A stretch of DNA of 64,000 nucleotides, taken from NCBI RefSeq assembly GCF_009674625.1, contig NZ_WKJQ01000001.1, positions 1,860,001 through 1,924,000 on the forward strand, read 5' to 3'. The stretch comes from Haloferax marinum. Its GTDB lineage: Archaea; Halobacteriota; Halobacteria; Halobacteriales; Haloferacaceae. Shown here piece by piece: positions 45,498 to 53,695 of this stretch (within the stretch, counting starts at the first letter, position 1; each line of letters begins with the position of its first letter). Made by a program: the position numbers and the translations under genes. The notes under the pieces were generated by a model. That model worked only from the letters and a program-made list of their open reading frames with translations, was not told where the DNA came from and made no database searches.

Positions 45498-48293
45498 TTA
45501 CTGCGCCATCGTCACGTGGCCCTCGGGAGCCTGGTCTTTGAGCGTCTGCATCGCCGCACGGGCCTCTTGCCGGGTTGGGTACACCTCGATACTCTGTGCG
45601 AGGGAGTTCCCGTTGCCGTCGACGAGTCGCCAAATCCAGCCGTCGTTCTGGTAGTTGAGTTCGAACGTCGGGTCGTCGATCTCCAGCACGCTCGCGTTGG
45701 CGACGAAGTCGCGGACGGTGTCGATTCGGTCTGCGGCGGCCGCTTGTGTCTCGAAGGGCGTCGCACCTGTCGCGACGACGCGTTCGTTCTCGTCGAGGAG
45801 TCGCCAGCGCCATCCATCGACGTCTTCGAACAGTTCGAACCCGGCGTCACCGAAGTCGATAGTGTGTGCGTCGGGCACGAGTTCTTTGAGGCGTTCGATG
45901 GCGTCGAGCGTCGCAGGTTTCGTGCCGTACTGGGTACTACTTCGGGCGTAGGTGTTTCGCTCGCGGTCGATGAGCACCCAGCCGAACCCGTCGTCGTGGT
46001 GGGTGAGCCGAATGGCAGCGCTGTCGATTTCGAATATCGGTGCGCTGTCGGCGTTTGCCCGCAGTACCTCGATATCACGGAGTGCTGCGTCCCGGTCGGC
46101 GTACTGCAGCGTTCCGGTCGCGACGACGGCACGCGAGGGGTCGAACACGCGCCACGACCACGTGTCGGTCGCCGCTAGTTCGATAGCGTACGTTTCGACC
46201 ACGCTGACCGGCGCGCCCACCGCGGCGGTTCGAACGTCTTCGACGTGGGCGGCGGCGTCGTCGCGGGTGCCGCGAGTCTCGGTCCCGTCTGCGATACTCT
46301 CGTTTTCGACGGTGACGTAGCGCCACGCCCAGTCGCCGTCGGCTGTGTACAGTTGGAAGATGGGGTCGGCCATCTCGCGGACCTCGGCGTCCGGTGAGAG
46401 GTCGACCAACAGGTCCATCGCCTGTCGGGCGGCCTGCCGACTCGGATGTTTCGAGGCGCCTTCTGCGATGAGGTTCCCACCTTCGTCGATGAGTCGCCAT
46501 CGCCACTTGTCGTCGTCAGTGCGGACGAGTTCGAACGCGGCCGTCTCTATCTCGAGAATCTCGGCGTCGGGTGCTTTCTCTTTGAGCGTCTGCATCGCTT
46601 CGCCGGCACCCGCCTTGGACTCGTAGGACTGCCCGCTGTCTGCCAACACCGCACCGCCTTCGTCGATGAGTCGCCAGCGCCACTCGTCGTCGTCGGTCTT
46701 GTACTGCTGGAAGGCCGAACTTTCGAACTCCAGGAGGTCGGCTTCGGACGCCTGCGACCGAACCGTCTGGATGATTTCGCGTGCTTCTTCGGGTGTCTCG
46801 TAGCCACCCTCGCGGTCTGCGACGATCGTGCGGTCTGCGGTGACGAATCGCCAGTGCCACCCGGTTTCGCCGGGGTATATCTCGTAATCGCCGGCTTCGA
46901 TAGAGACGACGTCGGCGTCGGCCGCCGTGTCGGCAATCGACTCGGCGCACTGGACGAGTGGTTCCGTGTCGGTCGCAGAGTCGCTGTTTCGAGCGACGAC
47001 CTCCTCGCTGGAATCGACCAGTCGCCAGTCCCATCTGTTGCCTTCGGAGAACACTTCGAACCCGGCGCTCCCCTTCTCGACGACCGTCGCGTCTCCGATA
47101 TCTTCGAAGAAGCCGTCGGCGGAGGCCTCTGCGAGTCGTCGCTCGCCGAAGGCCGTTCCACTCGCCGCGAGTGCTCGGTCTCCCGAATCGACGACTCGCC
47201 AGCGCCACTCCTCGTCGTCTTCGTAGAGTTCTGCACCGACACCGTCCAGTGCCAGCACTCGAGCGTCCGGCACTAACGACTGGAAGTCGTCCACTGCGGT
47301 GGTGGCCGACTCGCGGTCGGCGTGGGCGTCGACGTCGCCGGCGAGTGGGTTGCGGTCTTCGTCGATAATTCGCCAGTGCCAGTCGTCGCCTTCGCGGTAG
47401 TAGTCGACTGCAGCACCGTCGATGTCGATAACCGGCGCGTTCGGGCCGGTGTCTTTCGTGAAGCTCACGGAGTCTTCGACACCGTCGCGTGCACTGTAGA
47501 CGGTGCCACTCTCGGCGACGACGCCGCCGTCTTCTTGCATCAGCACCCACCGCCACTGCCCGTCGTCTTCGTAGAGACGGAACGCGGCCGTCGTGATTTC
47601 GAGCATCCCTGCCTTCCCAACGAGTTCGCGGACTTCTTCGACGGACTCGCGTGCCGTCGCGCGACTCCCGGTCGTTCGAGTGCTATCTGCGACGGCGTCT
47701 TGCTGTATCGCTCGCCACGTCCAGTCTTTGTCCGTCTTGCGGAAGACGCTGAACAGTGTGCCAGTGGTCGAATCACCAATCAGGACAGGCGGTTGGTCGG
47801 CGATGTTCAGCAACTCGTCTTCGACGAACATTCCCTGTTTACCGGTCACGACCGGAACCAACACCGCGACACCAGCGATGACGGCGATTCCGACCGTATA
47901 GAGCGCGACGATTTCGTTCGTGTAGTTTGCCCCGGTTCGCCAGTGTTGCGGGTATGCCCATTGGAACGCGAGTACGCCCAGCATCGAGAGCCCCGCGCCC
48001 CCGAGTGTCACTTGGACTGCTCGCCAGCGTACGGGTAACAACAGGACGATGCCGAGCATCGCCAGTGGGAATCCCAGCGCCGCGAGTGTGACGGAAATTC
48101 GCCAGTAGAACACGTTGACGCTGCCACCGGCGTTCGGCAGTCCCGTGAGGAAGATGGCCACCCCGGCGAAACTCACGAGATATCCGGTGACGAACAACCA
48201 GTATCCGTAGACGTCTTTTTGCGAGTCGGGTTCTCCGACGTAGCGTTCGTACAGGCGGTATAGACGGCCGTGTAAAACATTAGCGTGTGACAT
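45498..48293 (-). CDS. Membrane protein with 13 tandem DUF1508 (YegP-type) repeats
   Basis: A 931-residue protein. Residues about 28-165 contain four to five transmembrane segments. After residue about 185 come 13 repeats of roughly 55-58 residues, each of the form aromatic-x-hydrophobic-Tyr, then (D/E)-W-x-W-R-hydrophobic, a G/D turn, hydrophobic-A-x-S, and a helix ending in a hydrophobic-V. Examples are DDDEWRWRLIDEGGAVLADS and VDGWRWRLLDENERVVATG. This is the DUF1508 fold, normally present as one or two copies in YegP-like proteins. The repeats probably lie on one face of the membrane. Its own TATA-like box (aacgttattacc, minus strand, about 48325-48336) suggests separate transcription from the upstream STAND gene. 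Function unknown. Confidence 0.85.
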   Translation of the reverse strand: MSHANVLHGRLYRLYERYVGEPDSQKDVYGYWLFVTGYLVSFAGVAIFLTGLPNAGGSVNVFYWRISVTLAALGFPLAMLGIVLLLPVRWRAVQVTLGGAGLSMLGVLAFQWAYPQHWRTGANYTNEIVALYTVGIAVIAGVAVLVPVVTGKQGMFVEDELLNIADQPPVLIGDSTTGTLFSVFRKTDKDWTWRAIQQDAVADSTRTTGSRATARESVEEVRELVGKAGMLEITTAAFRLYEDDGQWRWVLMQEDGGVVAESGTVYSARDGVEDSVSFTKDTGPNAPVIDIDGAAVDYYREGDDWHWRIIDEDRNPLAGDVDAHADRESATTAVDDFQSLVPDARVLALDGVGAELYEDDEEWRWRVVDSGDRALAASGTAFGERRLAEASADGFFEDIGDATVVEKGSAGFEVFSEGNRWDWRLVDSSEEVVARNSDSATDTEPLVQCAESIADTAADADVVSIEAGDYEIYPGETGWHWRFVTADRTIVADREGGYETPEEAREIIQTVRSQASEADLLEFESSAFQQYKTDDDEWRWRLIDEGGAVLADSGQSYESKAGAGEAMQTLKEKAPDAEILEIETAAFELVRTDDDKWRWRLIDEGGNLIAEGASKHPSRQAARQAMDLLVDLSPDAEVREMADPIFQLYTADGDWAWRYVTVENESIADGTETRGTRDDAAAHVEDVRTAAVGAPVSVVETYAIELAATDTWSWRVFDPSRAVVATGTLQYADRDAALRDIEVLRANADSAPIFEIDSAAIRLTHHDDGFGWVLIDRERNTYARSSTQYGTKPATLDAIERLKELVPDAHTIDFGDAGFELFEDVDGWRWRLLDENERVVATGATPFETQAAAADRIDTVRDFVANASVLEIDDPTFELNYQNDGWIWRLVDGNGNSLAQSIEVYPTRQEARAAMQTLKDQAPEGHVTMAQ

Positions 48294-48427
48294 GGGCGCT
48301 CACACGTTACAACTCACGAAAGCCGGTAATAACGTTAATTGCCGATTATGCAGTCATATCAACGAACACGTACTGCTTCGGCCGTTGTGCGGTCTTCGAA
48401 AATAGTCCATTTAACGACTACGAGCTG

Positions 48428-51400
48428 TCATTTTGTGTGTCGGTCGAGTCGTGAGTGGAGTTCGTCGACCGATAATTCGTCGCCTCCCTCGGTCGCGAGT
48501 GTGAGTGCGTCTCGTCTCGTCTCTCGTTGCCGAACCGTCGCTTCGACGGTCGAAAAGCAGGCGACTGCTCGTTCGAGTGCGTCGAGAGCGTCGGCGACCC
48601 GCTCTACGTCGCGGAGTGCGTCTGCCAACTGACAGAGACACCGGCCTTCGGTCACACCGTCGGGTGCCGTCTCGACGGCGTCGCGTAGGTGCTCGAAGCC
48701 AGCGTCCTCGTCACCCATCTCGACGAGGATTCGTCCGAGGATTGCGTTCGAACGTGTCTTTTCTTCCGGTCCGAGGTCGACCGACCGTTTCGCGACGGCT
48801 TCAGCGATGTCTCGCGCTCGCTCGAGGTTGCCTCGTTCGAACTCTGCTCGCGCTTGGATGCGTCTCGCCGCGGCAACCCTGGATTCGGACTCCTCGAACA
48901 GGTCTGCCGCCCGTTCGGCGTGGTCGATTGCTGTCTCGGGGTCGTTCAGTTCGAGGGACGTCTCTGCGAGTCCCTGCTGGACACCGCCGTTGACCCACCC
49001 GAGTTGCTCGTCGGCAGTCAGTTCGAGCAGGCTGGTGTATCGCTCGTGAGCGTCTTCGAGTCGTCCACTGCGAACTTCGATTGCTGCGAGGTTCGCCGAG
49101 GACGACGCGATACCGAGTGTGTCTCCGATATCGCGGCGGATTTCGAGGGCCAACCGTGTGTATCGCTCTGCCTGGGTGAGCGTCCCATCCTCGTTCTCGA
49201 TGACGCCGAGAATCGAGAGGCTAATCGCTTCTCCCCACCGATAGCCGATGTCTCGGCGAATCTGGAGGCTGCGGTGGGCGTACTCACGCGCTTCGTCGTA
49301 CGACCCGGTGAGCTGTTCGGCTTGCGCGAGGTTCGCGAGTGTGCTCGCGATTTTCGTCTCGTTCCCGACGTCTGCTCGGAGCTCCAGTGCGCGTTCGTAC
49401 TGTTCTCGTGCGGCGTCGAAGTTGTCGACGCGCATCTCGATACTCCCGAGTGCGTTCAACACGTCGCTTCGCCCCTCGTCGTCGTCGATTCGCTCGAAGT
49501 GGTCGAGTGCCGTCCGTGCCGCCTCGCGTGCGCGTTCGAACTCACTTCGGAACCGGGCGACTTCGGACACGCCGGCGAACCCATCCGCGTGTGCTCGGAC
49601 GAGCGCCTCCTCGTCGAGTTCGTCGACGTCGACGTCGGTGAGTGATTCGAACTCTCGTCTCGCTCGTTCGAGTTCGCCACCGTTGACGAACATACGGGCA
49701 CGCCACCGGCGCGCGTCGAGTCGGCGGGTCGCGTCGCACGCGTCGGGAATCTCGACCGCCGAGTAGTCCGTCTCGGCGAACAGTGCCGACAGCGTCGGGT
49801 TGTTGACACCGAGTTGGAAGACGCTCTGGACGAGCCGGTCACCCCACGATTCGAGGTCGTCTTCGATGGTGCGGACGACGTCTGCTGTCCCGCCGAACAC
49901 CGATTGAACGTGCTGGCGTTCGTCCGCGTCGTCGACGAGCGAAAACAGCGCCGCCAGACAGCGCTCGAACCGACGTCTCGCCTTGCGTTCGGACTCGACG
50001 TCGAGGAGTCGCTGGAGGAACCGCGTCGACCACGTCTCGTGGACGGTTCGGACACGGGTGTCGTCGGTGTCACCGAGCGCGGAGTAGAGCACCGACCGCT
50101 CGAGTTCGTCGAGTGCCGACTCGACGACCGATTCGTCCCGGCTCGACGACGACAGTACGTACACCAACGGGACGTCCACGTCGAGTCCGGCGGCGTTCAG
50201 GAGGTTGACGAGAACTCCCACGTCGACGCCGAGTTCGTCGTCGACACGCTGGAGGTCGTCGTAGACGCCGTCGATGTCGTCGAGGAGCGTCGTCGGACCG
50301 GAGTCGTCGTAGGACGTCGTTCCGATGTATCTGGCGAGTCGATGGAAGAAGAGGTACATCTCTCCGGGGGCGAGTTCGTCGGCCTCACCGCGGTGGAGTT
50401 CTTCGGAGTCGACGTCGATTGGTTGGTCGACCGTCGCCTCGAAGTGGTCGACGATTCGCTCGCGTTCGAGAGCGTCGACCGGTGGGACCGACAGCACGTC
50501 GATAGCCTGTGTTCGGTAGGATTCGAGACGCGCAGACCCACGGAGGTGGTTGTCTCGCCACTCGTTTTCGCGACTGTCGAACAGGAACGTCACCTGGCCG
50601 TCGTCGGCGAACTCACGGACGAGTTCGAAGATAGCGTTCGCCTCGCTCCGCGTCGCGTCCTCGACGACGACGAGTGCGTGCCCCGGCGTCTCGGCGAGGT
50701 ACGCACCGAGATGTGCCGTCGCCGCAAACGGGTCTCGTTGCCCACTCTTTCGGTAGAGGACCGGTCCGCGTTCGCACTCGTACCATCGGGTGGCGACGGA
50801 CATACAGACCGTACTCTTTCCGGACCCTGGCGGGCCGACGACGACGTGGTCGTCGCCGGAACGGAGTCGCTCGAACAGGTCGTCGGTGACGTTCTCGCGG
50901 CCGTCCGGCGTGGGTCGTTCACGGTCCAGTGCGTACCCTTTGCGAACCTCTCCGAGGTCGAACCCGGCACGCCAGCAGGCGAGCGGCGGCGAGGCCCCGA
51001 CTCGGTCGAAGTAGTTTGCAGAGAGTCTGACGAACCCCTGAGAGTGGAGTGTCGTCGGCAGTGGGTCTCCGTGGACTCCGTGTACGTCTGCCGTGGCCTC
51101 CGAAACTGACTCACCGGCGTCAGAACCTGGTGTCGTCCGGGGGTCGACCACGTCTCGTTCGTCCTCTCGTTCGTCCGTGTCTTGCTTCGCTTCGCGTGCA
51201 CCGGGCGGGTGCGTTGGGTCGTCTGTCTCGGCTGTCCCATCCGACTCGCCGCTGCAGTGTCCACCGAGGTCGAAGGGCGTCGCGTCCTTCCAGAGTGACT
51301 CGATGCGTCGTCGCCCCCACGCGACTCCCGCCTCGGACGTGTTGTTCACGACACACCGAGGGCGTTCACTCTCGTCGTAATCGACGACAGACAACAGAGT

Positions 51401-52045
51401 CGTCCCATCGGTGACTGTGAGTGTGAGGGAAAACGGGGGGACGTCGCCCGTGCGAATCGAACAGTTGGGTGCGTTCTGCATCGTCTCGAGGAGGACGGGG
51501 AACTCGCGCCAGAGTGCAGTGACGACCGACTCGGGTGCGACGATGCGACACGAGTGACCCGCGGCGACCCACTCGGTCAGTCGTTCGGTGTACGCGTGGT
51601 TCGGTCGTCGGGCGAAGACGAACGAACCGTGACTCGTCGAGTCGAATCGGTCACCGAGTCGTTCGATAGGTCGGTCCGGTGAGGGCCCACTGGAAAACTC
51701 CACGTCGGACCCGACGACTACGTCGATGGGGAGCGGATAGTCGGTCGTCTCTTCGACGAGCACCGGGTCGAGTTCGAGAACGTCCTGGAGGTCGTCGCGG
51801 TACGACCGAAAGAGGGTGAGGAGGTACCCTCCCTTCAGCGACGTCGTATAGCCTCGGTTCCCCTCGACGACGAGTCCGAACGTATCGAGTTCGCGGACCG
51901 CTCGGTCGACGGTCGAACGAGAGTAGCCGAGTGTGTCTGCCAACTCGGGTTTGTCGAGACGGTTTCCGTCGAGCACCCGGAGGAAGTCGAACCGGTCGAA
52001 GACGAGTTCGATGAGGTCTGCGTTGGTGTCACTATCGGTGGTCAT
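48428..52045 (-). CDS. HTH - FilR1-like - STAND NTPase - TPR signalling protein
   Basis: A 1205-residue protein. Residues about 15-75 are a winged helix (LADTLGYSRSTVDRAVRELDTFGLV). Residues 90-255 resemble the FilR1-type sensor/middle domain found with archaeal HTH proteins (SFVFARRPNHAYTERL..., LLSVVDYDESERPRCVV, WGRRRIESLWKDATPF). An acidic linker (260-330) leads to a STAND P-loop NTPase: Walker A GPPGSGKST (404-412), Walker B HALVVVEDATR (about 456-466). From about 760 come TPR-like helical repeats. The plan is MalT/AfsR-like: ligand or TPR sensing drives NTP-dependent assembly and DNA binding. A role in defence is possible because STAND-TPR proteins serve there too, but no effector nuclease is present. 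Confidence 0.85.
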   Translation of the reverse strand: MTTDSDTNADLIELVFDRFDFLRVLDGNRLDKPELADTLGYSRSTVDRAVRELDTFGLVVEGNRGYTTSLKGGYLLTLFRSYRDDLQDVLELDPVLVEETTDYPLPIDVVVGSDVEFSSGPSPDRPIERLGDRFDSTSHGSFVFARRPNHAYTERLTEWVAAGHSCRIVAPESVVTALWREFPVLLETMQNAPNCSIRTGDVPPFSLTLTVTDGTTLLSVVDYDESERPRCVVNNTSEAGVAWGRRRIESLWKDATPFDLGGHCSGESDGTAETDDPTHPPGAREAKQDTDEREDERDVVDPRTTPGSDAGESVSEATADVHGVHGDPLPTTLHSQGFVRLSANYFDRVGASPPLACWRAGFDLGEVRKGYALDRERPTPDGRENVTDDLFERLRSGDDHVVVGPPGSGKSTVCMSVATRWYECERGPVLYRKSGQRDPFAATAHLGAYLAETPGHALVVVEDATRSEANAIFELVREFADDGQVTFLFDSRENEWRDNHLRGSARLESYRTQAIDVLSVPPVDALERERIVDHFEATVDQPIDVDSEELHRGEADELAPGEMYLFFHRLARYIGTTSYDDSGPTTLLDDIDGVYDDLQRVDDELGVDVGVLVNLLNAAGLDVDVPLVYVLSSSSRDESVVESALDELERSVLYSALGDTDDTRVRTVHETWSTRFLQRLLDVESERKARRRFERCLAALFSLVDDADERQHVQSVFGGTADVVRTIEDDLESWGDRLVQSVFQLGVNNPTLSALFAETDYSAVEIPDACDATRRLDARRWRARMFVNGGELERARREFESLTDVDVDELDEEALVRAHADGFAGVSEVARFRSEFERAREAARTALDHFERIDDDEGRSDVLNALGSIEMRVDNFDAAREQYERALELRADVGNETKIASTLANLAQAEQLTGSYDEAREYAHRSLQIRRDIGYRWGEAISLSILGVIENEDGTLTQAERYTRLALEIRRDIGDTLGIASSSANLAAIEVRSGRLEDAHERYTSLLELTADEQLGWVNGGVQQGLAETSLELNDPETAIDHAERAADLFEESESRVAAARRIQARAEFERGNLERARDIAEAVAKRSVDLGPEEKTRSNAILGRILVEMGDEDAGFEHLRDAVETAPDGVTEGRCLCQLADALRDVERVADALDALERAVACFSTVEATVRQRETRRDALTLATEGGDELSVDELHSRLDRHTK

Positions 52046-52320
52046 CGACGGTTCTCCTCTTTTCTTTCACCCGTTGGGTAGTGGACTGCCCAGTCCCCCG
52101 TCTGCCCGTACCCAGTCCCCCTCCGCCCGTACCCTGTGTCCATTTCCCCCAACATTGATTTGTCCGCGTTAAAACCCTTGTCCGATACGCACCCCCGTCG
52201 TATTTTGGCTGGGGTCCCCCAGTATTCGGGGAGACACGCTGTTCACCACCAGTCACGAACCGCGCGGCGTCACTCCACAGAAAAGTAATCGTTATACGCC
52301 GTGTGGCCCATGCCGAAACC
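52046..52320. other. Intergenic region with two overlapping G-quadruplex motifs
   Basis: Between the divergent STAND and 284-aa genes. On the minus strand, 52089-52134 contains seven G-tracts in an imperfect 22-bp tandem repeat (second copy at 52111); two consecutive sets fit G3+N1-7 and lie 45-90 nt before the STAND ATG on its coding strand. The 284-aa gene's promoter is cgttatacg (52289-52297). The remainder shows no gene. Confidence 0.7.
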
Positions 52321-53175
52321 ATGCAACGACGCGCCGCGATCATCTCCGTCGTGTTCTTCCTGGTCATCGGTGCCGGTGCATACTCGCTCATCGCGACTGC
52401 ATCGACGCCGACGGTCAGTTTCGAGAACCCCGAGTACTCGCTGGCACAGGGAGACGAATTCTCCGTCCCCGACAGTGACCAGACGTTTACAGTGTCGTCG
52501 ATTACTGAGGAAGAGGAATCTGGCGGGCACGGTGGCGGCACCACCCTCGTCCGTTCCGGAGAAATCACCTACGTAAACGAATCAGCCCGCTTCACCGAGA
52601 CGTGGGACAACGGCAGTACCGTCACGCTCGACGGCACGGACTACCGTGTCGAAATCGAGAACGTCTCCGACCCGTCGGAAGCGACGCTCGTCGAGCTTCG
52701 CAACGACTCTGCCATCCTGCAGAACGACCAGAACGCCGACAACGAGACGGTCACCCGAGACGGTGAAGAGTACGTCGTCGTCGACGGCGACACGCTCGTC
52801 CTCGCCGAGGAGTACTTCCCGGCCAACGAGACGCGCACCGTCGCCGAAGGTGACTCCTTCGCGTACGACGAACAGGACGTCACCGTCGCCACCGTCGAAT
52901 CCGCCGGTGTCACGCTCGAATGGTTCGCCGCAGAAGAGAACACCATCGGCGTCGACAACGAAGCGAACGTGACCGTCGGCGGCCAGCAGTACCTCGCGTA
53001 CTTCCCCGACGGTGAGACGCTCGTCCTGACGCAGAACTACGAGAGTTACGACGCGCAGGTCGAAAGCATAGAAGAGTTCCACCTGTTCGAAAACGGTCTG
53101 TGGGGCGTCGTCATCGTCGCCTTCTCGACCATCGTCCTCCTCATCGGGATGGCGTTCATGCCGTCACGGTACTGA
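52321..53175 (+). CDS. Membrane-anchored extracytoplasmic protein, function unknown
   Basis: A 284-residue protein starting MQRRAAIISVVFFLVIGAGAY, with an N-terminal transmembrane segment (about 7-27) and another near the C-terminus (about 260-280). The intervening 230 residues are acidic, beta-rich, Thr/Asn-rich and contain many N-x-S/T sites (for example NESARFTETWDNGST), consistent with an exported, possibly N-glycosylated domain built from repeated strand pairs. A TATA-like cgttatacg lies 27 nt upstream of ATG 52321. The frame opening at 52303 is rejected. No named family. Confidence 0.7.
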   Translation: MQRRAAIISVVFFLVIGAGAYSLIATASTPTVSFENPEYSLAQGDEFSVPDSDQTFTVSSITEEEESGGHGGGTTLVRSGEITYVNESARFTETWDNGSTVTLDGTDYRVEIENVSDPSEATLVELRNDSAILQNDQNADNETVTRDGEEYVVVDGDTLVLAEEYFPANETRTVAEGDSFAYDEQDVTVATVESAGVTLEWFAAEENTIGVDNEANVTVGGQQYLAYFPDGETLVLTQNYESYDAQVESIEEFHLFENGLWGVVIVAFSTIVLLIGMAFMPSRY

Positions 53176-53190
53176 ACACCGCACCGCGTT

Positions 53191-53409
53191 TCACTTTTTA
53201 CGGACACTCGTCACGCCGAGCCACGCGAGCACGACGCCGATTCCGATGGCCGCAATCCCCCCGAGAATCTGGAGAACAGTCCCCACGCCGCCGACGGCCG
53301 TGTAGCGCCATGGCATCCCGACGAGCGTCCCAGCACTGGCGAGTACGACGAACGTACCGACTGCGACTACCATCCACGTCTTCCACTGGGTCGTCGTTCC
53401 TCGTACCAT
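53191..53409 (-). CDS. Small two-TM membrane protein
   Basis: A 72-residue protein with hydrophobic segments at about 12-33 and 44-67 and a basic C-terminus (SVRKK). It is convergent with the 284-aa membrane protein (16 bp between the stops). No function is inferable; the length, hydrophobicity and basic tail indicate an integral membrane protein with the C-terminus inside. Confidence 0.65.
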   Translation of the reverse strand: MVRGTTTQWKTWMVVAVGTFVVLASAGTLVGMPWRYTAVGGVGTVLQILGGIAAIGIGVVLAWLGVTSVRKK

Positions 53410-53540
53410 TTAGTGTGATATTCACCTCGGAAGAAGAAAAACTGAGGGGCAAATCGACTCGTCGGCCGCACGTCTCACTCGGCCTCGCTGTCCGGACAAA
53501 CTCTTGTCAACGGAGTTGTTGTTCGAGATGAAATGGAGGG

Positions 53541-53640
53541 GTTCGGTAGTTGGGAGAGAGGTTCGGTAGTTGGGAGATGAGTTCGGTAGTTGGGAGATGA
53601 GTTCGGTAGTTGGGAGATGAGTTCGGTAGTTGGGAGGTGT
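53541..53640 (+). repeat. 20-bp tandem repeat, five copies
   Basis: Copies begin exactly at 53541, 53561, 53581, 53601 and 53621, each opening gttcggtagttgggag with slight variation in the last 3-4 bases. The array lies between the copA 3' end (53696) and the small membrane gene (start 53409); the period is not a multiple of three. The flanking bases to 53695 have no gene. Confidence 0.95.
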
Positions 53641-53695
53641 GTAGGTAGGAGTACGTCTCGGCGTGTTCGCGTAGAAAACCGCCCCCACGGAGGGC

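Noticed and set aside
48428..52045. Confirmed antiphage defence gene
   Set aside because: STAND-TPR architecture fits defence, but no effector domain or defence neighbours are visible and the HTH points to transcription control.
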